The notes beneath the pieces are model-generated. The model saw only the letters and a list, made by a program, of their open reading frames with translations. It did not search any database and was not told the DNA's origin. The translations under genes and the position numbers were made by a program. Positions 10,715 to 22,160 of a stretch of DNA of 64,000 nt are shown one piece after another (position 1 is the stretch's first letter; every line of letters starts with the position of its first letter). The stretch is from Liopterus haemorrhoidalis (lineage: Eukaryota; Arthropoda; Insecta; Coleoptera; Dytiscidae): assembly GCA_963971575.1 (NCBI GenBank), contig OZ020620.1, positions 39,904,924 through 39,968,923 of the forward strand, written 5' to 3'.

Positions 10715-11390
10715 TTTTGTTTTTTTTTATTATTATTCACATTTTGACATTTCATAAGTTTGTTCATAACTCAGACTGTTTAATATATTATAGCCAGTTC
10801 TGGATTTACGAACATTTGTTATGACGAACATCGTCAAAAATTTTAATAAATGAATTTCAATATTTTTATTTAAGAAATGACTAGTTTCGACTTCCACCAT
10901 TTTCAAAGCAATGAGAAAAGTTTGGAATAGGCGTTTACGAAAATAATGCCAGTAGCAACCAGTTGGACCGATTGCTTTTGAAAATAATTTTGGTGAACGG
11001 GTCTCGCGTTTGATTATTGTATCGAAGTAACCAAGCTCATACAACCTCCAATGGTTCTGCAACCAGTAGGGTAGCTACAAATTTATGCTCTCTTGTACAC
11101 CTCAACCAGCGAGAAAAACCAAAAACACGAAGTCTGCAACGATACAAAGATTAGAGTTGATTGTTTAGATAAAGCTGGCCGTTAATACACACAAAACACG
11201 AAATACGGGCCATATGAATTTTTAATGGGAGATTTGTTTTTAATAAAAATATATTGATGGTGATGTGATGAATCAGTCATTTAAGTATTTTCCCATTTAG
11301 ACCCATTTAGACATCAAAATTAAGCTCCAACCTTCTTTTTAATATTACTAGCCCGACCTTATACAGGGTGTTTGTTTGAAACGGAGCACC
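10715..11390. other. unannotated stretch with an unsupported 109-codon frame
   Basis: An open frame on the minus strand (10733-11062) starts MQNHWRLYELGYFDTIIKRE but shows no recognised domain. The CCATTTTCAAAGCAAT segment near 10898 recurs near 53850, so at least part is repetitive. A TACAGGGTGTTTGTTTGAAA motif near 11362 looks like a transposon terminus, but its partner end was not found. Confidence 0.4.
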
Positions 11391-11394
11391 CCGA

Positions 11395-11548
11395 AAATCT
11401 CATTTATTTGTAAAGATACAAAAAATCTTCAGAACAAAAGTTAAACTAGACAAAAAGGTCCATCTAAAGAATCTCCTTTATTTGTAAAGATACAAAAAAT
11501 CTTCAGAACAAAAGTTAAACTAGACAAAAAGGCCCATCTAAAGGTTAC
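11395..11548. repeat. direct tandem duplication, 74-bp unit
   Basis: Two near-identical units share TTTATTTGTAAAGATACAAA and ACAAAAGTTAAACTAGACAA. The same landmark recurs at 11403 and 11477. Confidence 0.85.
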
Positions 11549-11915
11549 TATAAGAATTCTGAGGCACTTCCGTTTTCACCGGAAATGATGTCAACTTTTG
11601 ATCTAGCATAGGGAATCGATAATTTTATATTTTTTTCCTAAAAGTACATTAAATTAGCTTTACAATGACAGCAAAAAATCATATTTTTATGTTAACCATT
11701 TCAAAATGGCGACCATTTATTTACAAAATAATAATCAACATAAGTTTTACAAAGTTGAACGTTTAACGATTATTATTAACAATTACACAAGAAGATGGAT
11801 TATGTACTTTTGTTAATTAAAATGGTTTTCTTCAATGTTTAAACTAAAATAAAATAAAAGGACATACAATAGGTGTATAAACAGAAATTTTCAAAAAGAA
11901 TCACATGTAACCTAT

Positions 11916-12366
11916 TTTTATCGACCGCCAACATATATAAGGGAGGTATTGTGATATTTCCGATTTTGACATTTCTAGATTTCGATGGATCTCCACGAAC
12001 TGAGGTCCCTACATAACGTTTTGACTATTTTTAGCATGATGTCTGTCGGTCTGTATGTTTGTCGGTCCGTGTACACGTGCAGAGCAAATTCGGCTTAAAG
12101 GATTTTTATGAAACTTCATATTTAAGCTTTTGACATCAATGGCACGAGTTGATGAACTTTTGGTAAAAATCGGTTAACTAGAAATGGGAGATTAATCGGG
12201 TAGGAACTATTTAAAGAAATATTTCGAAAAAAATTATTTAACAAAAGTTGCTATAAAAGCAATAACTTACAACTTTTAATTGAGACATTTTTTTGATAAA
12301 GCAGCCTAAATTAAACAAGTACTTTGTGATGGCGGTCGGTCCTGTGGTGGCCACAGCTGATTTTTT
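11916..12366 (+). mobile_element. Helentron-associated-like repeat, family A copy 1
   Basis: The simple end reads CGACCGCCAACATATATAAG. The other end reads GGCGGTCGGT and then the hairpin CTGTGGTGGCCACAG and AGCTGA plus a T run. ACCGACCGCC is thus the subterminal inverted repeat, with the hairpin outside it on one end. The microsatellite is nearly absent in this copy (TCTGTCGGTCTGTATG). Confidence 0.78.
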
Positions 12367-12834
12367 TGGTATTAAGGCCCAGTCTTTCCACCTTGAGGTA
12401 CTCCTCTAGATAACTATCCGACTGATAAGGTTATGAGATACTTTCTGTGCTGATTAAATGTGATCCCGTCTTTCAATACAAATTTATCTATCGGATAATG
12501 AGACTGACGTATTGAATTCACTGATTGGAATTAACATTTATTCAGCAGATGAAGTTCCAGATAACCTTATCTGTCACATGAGAGTGGAATGACCGGGTGT
12601 TTGGAACGGTAAGGGTTAATATATTTTAATATTGCTAATGTTGAATAATTTACTTTTTTACTTTTCTCCCTACTTAATAAGTGGTAAGAGGAGCGAAACT
12701 TTGCCATATTTTTAAAGTAGAGCGTCAGTAGGAAAAGGTTGGGAAACACTCGTCTATTAGTACCCCTGTGCTGCATGGTAAGACGTAAATGTCTAGGGGG
12801 GAAATATAACGGTAAGACAAAAATGATGTTTCTT
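12367..12834. other. unannotated stretch with degenerate inverted repeats
   Basis: A weak inverted pair (GATAAGGTTAT near 12425, ATAACCTTATC near 12563) suggests an old MITE. A segment like a hAT right end (AAAGGTTGGGAAACACT, near 12735) is also present. Neither could be bounded. Confidence 0.35.
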
Positions 12835-12952
12835 TGGTTTAAGCGGAACTAGATTTTGAATTCTAGTATTTGTTACCGTTTAAATGAGGCTTTTGATCAT
12901 TTTGTTTAGCAAAAGCCCCCTTTAACGTTTGGAATAGCCTACATTTTTAAAA
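12835..12952. mobile_element. Tc1/mariner-type MITE relic (GCGGAACTAG family)
   Basis: AAGCGGAACTAGATTTTGAA and CTTTTGATCATTTTGTTTAG, followed by the end TTAACGTTTGGAATAGCCTA, match the better preserved copy at 24144-24550. Part of the interior is deleted. Confidence 0.65.
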
Positions 12953-13006
12953 ATTTTACTGTTAATGTTTCTATTTTTTTTCTTTCGTTAAAATCTATTT
13001 GTAGTT

Positions 13007-13413
13007 ATACTCTATCTCAGAAAGGCTGATAGTAATAAATCATTTTGTCAGGCAGTTACCAGTGGCGTGCACATTTTAAACACGTTTAAATTGGTTTTGT
13101 GTATTTCTATATTACTATTTATCATTTTATTAAACGCACGCCTGTGACCATATTTATCGTATCATTAAACACACCCCTGTGACCATATTTTTCCTTAAAA
13201 TTTCAGGGTCCAATTTTTATGGTCTATTGTGTTTAACCCTAGTTCGTATTCCCATACAATATGTGCGGCACACTCGGTTGTTTTTAACAATATTTCGTTT
13301 CAAACTATTCATATTTTGTCGCTTTTGTTTTGCCGCTTCTGTGTAATAAAACAATAACTTTTTACAAATAATAAATTTTATTACTATCAGTCTTTCAGAG
13401 ATAGAGTATAATA
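13007..13413. mobile_element. TIR element, about 400 bp
   Basis: Near-perfect inverted ends of about 38 bp begin TACTCTATCTCAGAAAGGCT at the left and finish CAGAGATAGAGTA at the right, each next to TA. The interior is non-coding. Superfamily is uncertain; TA favours Tc1/mariner. Confidence 0.7.
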
Positions 13414-13839
13414 AATCTTATTTTGTCGGACCGAGAAATGGAACCCATTGTCTTACCATGAAACCACAAATGGACAAAATAGACAACTTCAATGATGATG
13501 ATGATACAACGCAATAATAATACAAAGATTTATAATTTATTAAAAAATTATATTAGGAAAAAAATAAAAAGATACAAATTTACATTCTTCTATTTTTGAA
13601 TTGTATGTATTCACTATTTTTTTACAATAGAATTCATAATATTATTAACAATTCAATTATAAATTTTTGAAACTGCTATAATTTCAAGATATTTTGAACT
13701 TTAGAAAGCTATATGAAACTGTTAATTTTTGCTTTTGAGCAATAGACAAATAATTAACAATGGTTTTAAATACTTTTGTAAATACGTAATGATGACTAGT
13801 CTTATTTTATGATGATGCGATTTAAGTACAAGTTTAAAA
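13414..13839. other. unannotated AT-rich stretch
   Basis: Nothing is recognisable apart from a short GATGATGATGAT run near 13493. Confidence 0.5.
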
Positions 13840-14139
13840 AGAAATTTGATGTCATTGTTTTTAACATTACTAACATAATAATAATAATAGGTTTCTCGAA
13901 GCGATCGAACCGTTCGTGTAGGCTCAGCCTTAGAAAAACATTGAAGGGTAAAATTAGAAGGACCATGTCACAGCGCAATCTGAAATTTTGTGATTGGCAG
14001 AAAAGATGTGGTGGTAGGAAATAGAACAGTTTCGAAACACACCTATTTAGAAAGATCAATGAAAAATATAAGTTTTCAAATAACTTCTAAAACATTTTTT
14101 ACACAATTGTAAAAAACAATGACATCAAATTTCTCATAT
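13840..14139. mobile_element. short TIR element, about 300 bp
   Basis: Inverted ends GAAATTTGATGTCATTGTTT (about 13841) and the complementary sequence ending about 14137 enclose a GC-richer insert. Two overlapping small open frames on opposite strands inside it show no domain. No target duplication was defined. Confidence 0.6.
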
Positions 14140-14452
14140 AGTTTACAGTAACTCGATTTATATAAATTAAATTGGCACATTTACCAAATTACAACATAAA
14201 GTTAAGTCGTAAGAAAACCTTTTTAAAAATAATAAAGATATATTTAAATATTATCGTTATTGCACAAGCTAGGTTATTAACTTGGCTTATGAGATACTGA
14301 ATTACTTAAATTAAATATATAAAAGCACCAGTAATTGCATATATTCACCGGAATTGCACCTTTAACAATTTTATAATATACTGAACAATGTTAGAATCGG
14401 TGATCATTCTGTTATAAATAATATTGCCTGTTACCATGCAATATAGCGGCGT
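14140..14452. other. unannotated AT-rich stretch
   Basis: No feature seen. Confidence 0.5.
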
Positions 14453-15945
14453 TTTTCAAACTGAGGGCCGCGGCCCCCTGGGGGGGGGGGGTGAAAGCTT
14501 CGTCGGAGGCCGCGAAGCCATATAAGATCGAAGCATGAAAATATAAAATAAATGCGCTTAATTTTGCAAGATATAAATTATATCCATATTCATAAATATA
14601 TAACATTTTTATTCATTAAAATATACCTTTAATAACGTAATATAAATTATTTTTATTTTGACAACTAATTTAAACTAAGTAAACTATATCAAGTGTATAG
14701 TTTGGTTTATAATAAATATGCTATGGAACATAAGCATAAAAATTACACTACTCTCTTTGTTCTGTTTATTACAAACAAATGTTTTGAAGGGTCAAATCCA
14801 TTGTTCAATGCATATGCGTTTATGTTATGGAGTTATTATAAACCAGGCTTATGAGTCGACTGAAGCATATCTATGAAAACGATTCGCGTTGGAGGTACTT
14901 CAAGTACTTTCAAGTACAACTTAAAAGTGCGATATTTTTTATAATTATTTTTTACTATGCTCCGAGCTACTGATAACTCAAGAGTCTTAATCAAATTGGA
15001 AAGCAACTCTGAACACTTGTAAATTAAAATACTTTACTTTCAAGCCATTATGGGTAATACACTTTTTAGTCAATCGTAAAAGATGTTTAAATAATGTTTG
15101 AGTAAAAGTTTGTTCGTTTCAAAAGCTCTATCCAAAGATGCCCAACTTTCCTATTTAAAAAATTAAGGGAAAAATTATCTGATAAATTTGAATACTACCA
15201 TCAGAGCCGCAGTACGGGGGGGGGGCGGAGGGGGCGACGGCCCCCAGCGCACAAAGAAAAGGGCGCCGATGAGCTTGACTAAGTAGCGCCACATTGCGAA
15301 AGTGAGGCTCATCACTTGGAATTTGGTAGGTGAGGACCTTTTTTTTTGCTCTTCACTTGGAATTTGCGAGGTGGGGACCTTTTTTTTTGCTCATCCCTTG
15401 GAATTATTTGCCAAGGGCGCCAAAACGCAGTTTTGCCCCTAAGTTTTCCTTACTGCGGCTCTGACTACCATTCAATTCTTTGGGTAAACTTCGGTTATTC
15501 ATTTTTTTCAAACTTGCTTACACATCGCCTTTTCGATAAACTCCCCTCTCTCCTATCTCTCTCTCTCACACACCCTTCTCTTCCCCCCTCTATATATGTA
15601 TATAGGGGGCCGCAGACAATATTTACGTAATTTTTTCGATTTGACGCTCGGAGTACACCCAATTGCATTCGTTTTGCAGTCGATGGTGTATTTAGAGTGC
15701 GCTCTATTTGTTCGGGGTTTTAAGATCGGGCATGCTTAAGAAGGGTATGACGGAAAAAAGTGAGGGAACGGCGGGAAAAGTACTATCATTTTTCGTATTT
15801 ATGACGTTTTTATTAACTTCAAAGGCTGTATTGTGTTTGTAAACATAGCGTAAAATATCTGAACACATTTTTTATGGGGGTGCAGAAGCTTATTTTCACA
15901 TTCAAATGGGTGCTCACCACAAAAAAGGTTGGGAACCACTGGTCT
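14453..15945. mobile_element. probable hAT element related to 60663-61680
   Basis: The left end reads GGCGTTTTTCAAACTGAGGG, with a G-run, CTTCGTCGG and then GATCGAAGCATGAAAATATA. The right end of the 60663-61680 element carries the complementary pieces in inverted order. The right end here is probably AAGGTTGGGAACCACTG near 15943. No clean target duplication was found, so the boundaries are tentative. A smaller hAT is nested at 15202-15463. Confidence 0.45.
15202..15463. mobile_element. hAT MITE (CAGAGCCGCAGTA family)
   Basis: TIR CAGAGCCGCAGTA and inverted TACTGCGGCTCTG, with a perfect 8-bp duplication ACTACCAT (15194-15201, 15464-15471). The interior has two direct copies of a CACTTGGAATTTG...GGACC(T)n segment. 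Confidence 0.92.
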
Positions 15946-16049
15946 ACTGACTGTGAGCTTGGTATACTTCGACCAGAATTATTTGGAATGACTTGTTAAT
16001 GAAAAAAACAATTATTTCATTGTTAGTAGACGCAGTCATGACATCATGA

Positions 16050-16400
16050 TCAATTTAAAAATGGCAACACTTTTGAGAGAGTTTATACTTTCAAATACCT
16101 GGCTACTATGATAAATCAAGTTAATCTGATAAAGCAGGAAATTAGGAACAAAATTAAAATTGCTAATGCATCGTATTTTGCACTTGGTCCCCTCTTCAAA
16201 ACAAATCCCCATTTTAAAAACACCAGGATCAGGTTATTCCATGCTATATTACGTCCCGTACTTATATATGGCTCCGAAACATGGAACCTTAAAAAGGCGA
16301 AATCAACACCTCATAGTTTTCGTAAATAAAATATTACGCCGAATCTTTGCATCAAATGCATATTTGATGTTAAGTTTACATAAAATGTATATTTTTTCAG
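16050..16400 (+). pseudogene. non-LTR retrotransposon RT C-terminal fragment
   Basis: The frame from 16108 reads MINQVNLIKQEIRNKIKIAN, then YFALGPLFKTNPHFKNTRIR, LFHAILRPVLIYGSETWNLK, and a shifted KILRRIF. The block order EIxxRIxxAN, LIRPVLxYGSETW and RKxLRRIFG is diagnostic of the end of the reverse transcriptase in several LINE clades. One frameshift falls between the YGSETW and LRRIF blocks, and both ends are missing. No poly(A) or target duplication was identified. Confidence 0.8.
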
Positions 16401-16580
16401 TCTCCGGAAAATTTCTGGTTAAAAAACACTGGTCTAACTGATGCATCAGTGCGGCCTACTTGCTTCTTTGCCAACAATTCTGCGTAATTTTATTATTATT
16501 ATTTGGGGGTTTGTCAGATCTTGACAAGCGTCCACTAATCGCAAACTTCGGTAACCTTTTGATCAACATCATACTATAGA

Positions 16581-16902
16581 GCGTTCAAAGGTGAGTTTGC
16601 AGTACAGGGCATATGGAGTAGTTCTTTTTCATACTCTCTAATGGGTTTACACAATGACTCTAACCTTTTCTTGCTTGTTAACGTTGCCAGCTCTAAAACG
16701 CGCTGATCTGTGAAGACGCAGAATTCTACAAATGGCCATTTATTTTTGTTGAGTGTTATTTTGAGTTTTATAAGAGTTGATTTTTGTAAATCATACGAGT
16801 TTTTCATATTATTATATTTGACAAATTTGACACTTTTACAACATTTGGCAACACCGCTCCCATTTGCCATAAGAGCTATACTGCAAACTCACCTTTGAAC
16901 GC
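16581..16902 (-). mobile_element. 23-bp-TIR element with 8-bp target duplication
   Basis: Perfect inverted ends GCGTTCAAAGGTGAGTTTGC plus AGT are flanked by ACTATAGA on both sides (16573-16580, 16903-16910). An 8-bp duplication suggests hAT or P superfamily; the terminus does not look like the CAG/TAG-starting hATs elsewhere in this window. A 98-codon minus-strand frame (16574-16870) spans nearly the whole element but shows no clear domain. Confidence 0.85.
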
Positions 16903-16910
16903 ACTATAGA

Positions 16911-17630
16911 GACTCATTTCTATTATTTCACTCTTCAATTAAAATGTATTTATTTTTTAATCAAAAATATAATTCATGTATCTCTTAAGCCATTTTGTAT
17001 AAGTACCCTTTAGAAAATAATCAGACGTCTTAACAACAAAAAAATTAAACTAAAAATAAAGAACACAGATAAAAATATTTGTTTTGTTTTTTTTTTAAAT
17101 TGAAAACATTTAATAATATATTTTCTATTCTTAAAATCTAAAGGCACTTTCATTTTGTATAAAGCAGATTCTGCAACGACATTAGTTTAATACTGAGGAA
17201 ATTAAATGTCTTACATATAAAAAATAAAATGTTACAAAATCTGCGAAAATATGGCGAAAATTTTGACATACATATAAAAAGATCACAATCAAAAATGTTT
17301 TTTTCAAGAATAACAGAGTTCAGAGTCAAAATATGTCAAAAATCCAATTATTTGATTTTCTTCCAACCATAATGCAAAACAGGGCTGTCCTCCATAAAAA
17401 GTTTCGGGTGAAAATATTTTTTTTGGGGCTCAAAAAATTACTATAGACACATGTCTAATTTTAATTATTACGAAATGGATAACTAATAATTTTTGAACAT
17501 ATTTTTAAATAGTTTTATTAATTTAACAAAATCATACAGAATATAAAATAAATATTTTTTTGTTGATTCCTTAATAACTATCCTTTTTAGGGCTTCGTAG
17601 GTACAACTTTTATAAGCAGTGATATAATAT
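16911..17630. other. unannotated AT-rich stretch
   Basis: No repeat or gene was recognised. Confidence 0.5.
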
Positions 17631-17631
17631 A

Positions 17632-18564
17632 CACTAATACCCCGATTTACGTTGATGATTCGCTATAACGCTCTTTTTTAGCGGGGATCTACGCCGAGGG
17701 TTTTTTAGCATGTATGCTTTACGAAATATAAAGCATGCTTGGAACGAAGTTTCTTCAAATTGTATAAATAAAGTTTGGAAAGGTTTTTGACCAGAAATTT
17801 GTGAAAACGTTAGCGAAACTATGGAGAGAAATAAAATCATTACTACAATCAACTCTTTGGCTCATGAAGCAGGAATGACCGAAGTTGATGAAAACGACAT
17901 CATGGATTTCCTGGAATCTCATGGAGAAAGCCTATCAAACGAAGAACTGAAAGATTTGACAGATAATATAAATAGATCAGAAGTAGAGATGGGAATTTCG
18001 GCTCAGTTTGCGGATCCGGATCAGTGGAGGTCGTTCATTTTGTTGAGCAGGTTCATTGATCCGGCTCAGTGATCCGGTTAAGTAAACATGTTTTCGAGAC
18101 ACAGGTCGGTCGTTAGTTCGTAGGTAGAACGTCGCTTAGAGCCGGTTCTTGCAGTATATTAACTGTAAACATGATCCCGAGACACCAATCGTATCCTTGA
18201 AACTATACAGTGAGCCGTGAGCCGGCTCATTTCAATTTGGTTAACCGTGTCATTCGGTCAGTGTACTGAGTCGGCTCAGTGAGCCGGTTTCGTTCATGAA
18301 CAACCCATCTCTAATCAGAAGGCAATTAATCTAATGAAAATGCTTTAAAAAATATTGATGAAGAAAAACCAAAAGATTTATCAACAGACTTTTTAAAGAA
18401 CAGCATTGCATCTATTACGAAACTAATGGATGAGTTTTTGGAGCATGATCCAAATATGGATCGTAGTTGTAAGGCAAGAAGAGGAGGTTTAGACTCCATT
18501 AGTTGTTATGAAGAAATGCTGACTCAAAGGCAACAAACAAAAAAACAAACAAAGTTAGATATTA
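17632..18564 (+). pseudogene. Tigger transposase remnant 2, split by hAT MITE
   Basis: The left end ATACCCCGATTTACG resembles a Tigger TIR. The frame from 17821 reads MERNKIITTINSLAHEAGMT and then the typical DFLESHGESLSNEELKDL motif. It is interrupted at 17984 by a hAT MITE. After the MITE, with a further frame shift or stop, the sequence continues NALKNIDEEKPKDLST, a KLMDEFLEHDPNMDRSCKAR helix and a QTKKQTKLD tail, matching the same C-terminal region as the Tigger at 9169. The DNA-binding and DDE regions are absent. The right TIR was not found; a Harbinger-type MITE begins at 18565. Confidence 0.8.
17984..18313. mobile_element. hAT MITE (TAGAGATGGG family), short copy
   Basis: Same termini as 7243-8126. 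Perfect 8-bp duplication ATCAGAAG at 17976-17983 and 18314-18321. It lacks the internal tandem array of the long copy. Confidence 0.92.
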
Positions 18565-18741
18565 TCTGTCCCATTTTGTAATACGGAACTAACAGGAAAA
18601 GTTCATTTTTTATGTTGTATATTGACAATACATTTATAATATTATCATAGTATTGGTTCACACGGATAAGCCAAAGTCTGTTTACACCACAACAGTAACC
18701 AAAGTAACCAGATCTAGTTTCGTATTACAAATTGAGACCGA
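18565..18741. mobile_element. PIF/Harbinger-type MITE (TCTGTCTC family), copy 1
   Basis: Ends TCTGTCCCATTTTGTAATAC and inverted GTATTACAAATTGAGACCGA are flanked by TTA on both sides (18562-18564, 18742-18744). Related copies are at 24553 and 43061. Confidence 0.88.
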
Positions 18742-18761
18742 TTATATTTTATTTATAAAAA

Positions 18762-18925
18762 AATAGAACTAGATTTTCAATTTTAGTTATTTCTACAGAT
18801 TAAGTGAGGCTTTTGATAATTTTGTTTAGCAAAAGCCTACTTCAAACCATAAACGAAGAGCTCATGACAACTTAAAAAATGAAAATTCCAGTTAGTTCCG
18901 CTTAAACGTTTGGAATAGCCTGTAT
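18762..18925. mobile_element. Tc1/mariner-type MITE relic (GCGGAACTAG family)
   Basis: It starts with AGAACTAGATTTTCAATTTT and ends with TTCCGCTTAAACGTTTGGAA plus TAGCCTGTA, as in the 24144 copy. The left terminal bases are lost. Confidence 0.7.
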
Positions 18926-19078
18926 CATTTTATAATAATAAATTTAAAAAATAATAATGTAAAATAATAGGTTCCCAACACCTAGATAGGCGTTTAAGGG
19001 GCAGAGAAGGTAAGTTCTCAGTTTCTAGACCACCGGTCATAGATATGAAAACCACGTGGTTAGTGTGACGTTTCGACC

Positions 19079-19340
19079 AATAATAAATTACATATGTATA
19101 ATAGTGTTTTATTTATTATATCTCCTATCTTTAGCTTTTTTTGAAAATATCAAAATTGGTATTTTGTCTTTTTGTACCGATAACAATTATTTTAATAAAT
19201 TGTCCTACGCCACTGTACAGTCGCAAAACTATTGTCCGCCATTTTGAAATACCATCCTGATCTGTCCAATTAGCATGTAAGACTCCTTTAGTTTTTTTAT
19301 TCAATGCAATATTATAAATGTATTGTAAATATACAACATA
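19079..19340. repeat. dispersed repeat copy 2 (empty site)
   Basis: This is a paralogue of 8300-8925 without the MITE: ATTAGCATGTAAGACTCC here against ATTAGCATCTAA, MITE, TAAGACTCC there. Confidence 0.75.
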
Positions 19341-20020
19341 AAAATATTAAGTTTCCCAAAAATGAGATATATTATATCTTTCAGCCGGTTTTTGGAAACC
19401 AGTTGTTAAAATTCAAGGCGGTTTCCCATAGTTACACTTAAGCGTTTGTAATAACTAAATTTAATTAATTTAATATCATTCTGCAAGTCAATTTGTTCGA
19501 TTACAGTAAAAATGATACCAACGAAACCCTAAAATATTTGAAAATTCACGCTTCATATATTTTTATAAATAACACATTAAGTTACTTTCAATTTGTGTTG
19601 ATAAATTTGTTATGTCCTGTCAGATAGTTGATTGACGATAAAATTATATTTTTGTAACCTTTCCTATTTTATCGACTGCCATCTTATTTAAACAATAATA
19701 TTACTGAAAGCCAGTCTTTTCGCTGACGACAATATTGAATTGCCAACGAATCACATTGTTTATTATAAGTCTTATTTGATCAATAATATTATTGATTTAT
19801 CAGTCTTACTTAAAACTTCTACTATTTCAATTAGACAACTCTTATTACTGAGTATATATAGTGAATTCAAGCGAATAAAGGGAAAAGAACACCGAATTCA
19901 ATTTGTACAGATCCCGCAATGTAGGAACTGACTTGAAGAAAACTTCTTGCGCAGAAAAAAAAACATGAGATAGCCCGATTAGTAACAAAGGTGCGCTTAC
20001 TGGAAATTGGTCTCTCTACA
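19341..20020. other. unannotated AT-rich stretch
   Basis: No feature could be supported. Confidence 0.5.
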
Positions 20021-20407
20021 CCAGGAATGTGCAATCTAAGGCCCGCGGGGCAGATCCAGCCTTTTGCCTCATTTTGTCCGGCCAGAAATAACTATACATT
20101 CAATCTGGCTCGCGAGTATTCTTTGTTTTCAGAGATCTAATGCGGTTAAACAGTTAACGTTGATGTAGAACAAGCGTCATTTTCTCTGCAAATGGAACTA
20201 CTTGTGCTACAAGAGAATTCAGATTTTAAATCAAATATGAAAGACATTTCACTAATTGAGTTTTATAAGAAATATTTCCTAGTTGACAACTTTCCGAAAC
20301 TCACAGTTTTTGCTCAGAAGAGAATTACGCTCTTTGAAACCACTTACAAATATATGAGCAGTTTTTTTCTGGGTTGAAGTTTGTTAAATCAAAAACAAGG
20401 ACGCGAA

Positions 20408-21866
20408 TAGAGGGTAATTTTTCCCGGATTATTTTCGTTCCCGGGAAACGGGAAACTTAAAAATGAATTTCGGGATTCCCGGGAATCCCGGGAAATTAAA
20501 AAAATATTAAATTTGAGGTGGAAATTGTAAAAGTTTTACGGAAAAGTTAAATAAATGTTGTTAAAAAAAAAATAAAATGAATTTAAGTCAATTTAATTCA
20601 ATTGAATATTAAATTGTGGTGGTATTTGTGCGTTTATTTGTTTACATTATTAGTATTTCGACTGTTTCAAAGAAAACAATTTTTTTCTTTTCGCATATTG
20701 TTTTTACATTAATAAAGAATTACTACCATACCATAGAAATAAAAAAAAATTGATGTGAAGTGTGAATTTTCACACATTTCAGGGTTTTTCAGGTATTTAG
20801 TAAGTGAATGATGATTATTTGGGATGCCAAAACAAATTTTATGTCAAAATATTTATTTATGAATTTTAATTCGAATGCCTGTTACCATTATTTAAGTTTC
20901 TAAAGATGTGCAATATTTTTTTTATATATCAAGGTTCATTAAGATTTTGAAAATTGCGCCTATGGCTTCCATTGGTTGTTTTTAGTCATAGCTCCTCCCC
21001 TTTGATTTCGTGTACATTCAAATATAGAATTAAATTATAATTTCAACAATTTCCACTCGTTATTAAATTTACGCTTTTAAAAATTAAATGCAACAATTTT
21101 TTCAGATTTTTAGTTTAAACCATCTGGGCTACAGGGTGTGGGACAAATTCTTTTTTTGCACAATTTTGGCAAAAATCGCTTCACAATAATTTATTTTGCA
21201 AAAATAAAAATTTGATCGTTAATCCACGTACCAAGGGCTTTCATTTGGTACCCTACTCAGAATTTAAAAAAAATATTTTTTTTTTCGATGAGCACATATT
21301 TGTTTATATTTTTAGGGGGATATGTTTTTTACATGTTTTAGTATTTTTCCTAGGTGCAGGTCAAAGAGTTGTATAAGCATGCCAAATTTCAACTCTCTAG
21401 GTTTAGCCGTTTGGCTACAATTTTTACCGAACAGACAGACAGACAGACAGACGACCAAATGACGGTATAAGGGTTTTTTGGTCATACCTACAAAACCCTA
21501 AAAATGCAAATTGGTAAATTTATGGATTTCTTTTAAACTTGTATATGTGTCCGAATATTAAATTTAGTAACTGTACCATCAGACCGAAAGAAACACATGT
21601 TAGCATTTTATAATTTTTCCACGTAAAATAAATAATCAATTTATTTTTGTTAAGCGATTATAATATGTTGATTATGAAATATTATATTTATTACGACTAT
21701 AACAGTTAATTAAACAAAGATTTCGGTATCGCTATCGCAATCAGCATGAATAATAATTTGTTTTTTTTCCCGGGAAATGTTTCGTTTTTTCCCGGGAAAC
21801 GGGAAATAAAAATTAAAGAATTTTCCCGGGAATTCCCGGGCGGGAAATCCCGGGAATAACCCTCTA
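20408..21866. mobile_element. hAT element with CCCGGGAA subterminal repeats
   Basis: Ends are TAGAGGGTAA and inverted TAACCCTCTA, with a perfect 8-bp duplication GACGCGAA (20400-20407, 21867-21874). Both subterminal zones hold repeated TTCCCGGGAA-type palindromes (20430-20495 and 21768-21855). A family B repeat is nested at 20750-21505. No transposase was seen. Confidence 0.9.
20750..21505 (-). mobile_element. Helentron-associated-like repeat, family B copy 2 (no tRNA-like module)
   Basis: It has the hairpin GTGTGAATTTTCACAC at the left, the CAGA microsatellite and ATACCTACAAAACCCT at the right. The segment that carries the tRNA-like module in other copies is deleted near 21090. Confidence 0.78.
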
Positions 21867-22160
21867 GACGCGAATAACGAAATCCCACCAAGAAAACACG
21901 TTGCGTGTTGCTACATCAGTTGTTTCGCTGAATATTGATAAACTTTTGAGCAATATGAAGCCCAACCACAGTAGAATCAGTAAGCCGACTCATGTCGGAA
22001 TCTTTGATGTTGGCGTACCACATTTTCGTGACCTCGAGCTACCTCGTCCTGACCAAAATTCTAAAGAACGATACAGACTATTACGCGTATGGATACGGAC
22101 GAATAAGCTTTATATGACAACTAACAAAAGAATTTTGCATTTTACGACTCTAAAATGAAT

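Larger units (their letters stand above)
20027..22160 (+). pseudogene. hAT transposase C-terminus, split by another hAT element
   Basis: It begins with CAGGAATGTGCAATCTAAGG, a hAT-like end. From 20192 the frame reads MELLVLQENSDFKSNMKDIS, IEFYKKYFLVDNFPKL and FETTYKYMSSFF, matching the C-terminal dimerisation region of hAT transposases of the ZBED/GTF2IRD2-like group (LQxxxxLK...FxxxYP.L...A..ILS.FGSTYxCE). It stops shortly after and is cut at 20408 by a second hAT. Beyond it (21901) RVATSVVSLNIDKLLSNMKP continues the expected end of the same domain. The glycine-serine-threonine and cysteine-glutamate positions are changed and stops intervene, so it is dead. Most of the transposase is missing. 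Confidence 0.78.

Noticed and set aside
10733..11062. 109-codon minus-strand frame
   Set aside because: No domain or homology is recognisable; part of the underlying DNA recurs at 53.8 kb, and the composition resembles the AT-rich background.
14453..15945. A fully bounded hAT element
   Set aside because: Kept only as tentative: the two ends look hAT-like but the flanks do not form an 8-bp duplication, so the ends may belong to different insertions.
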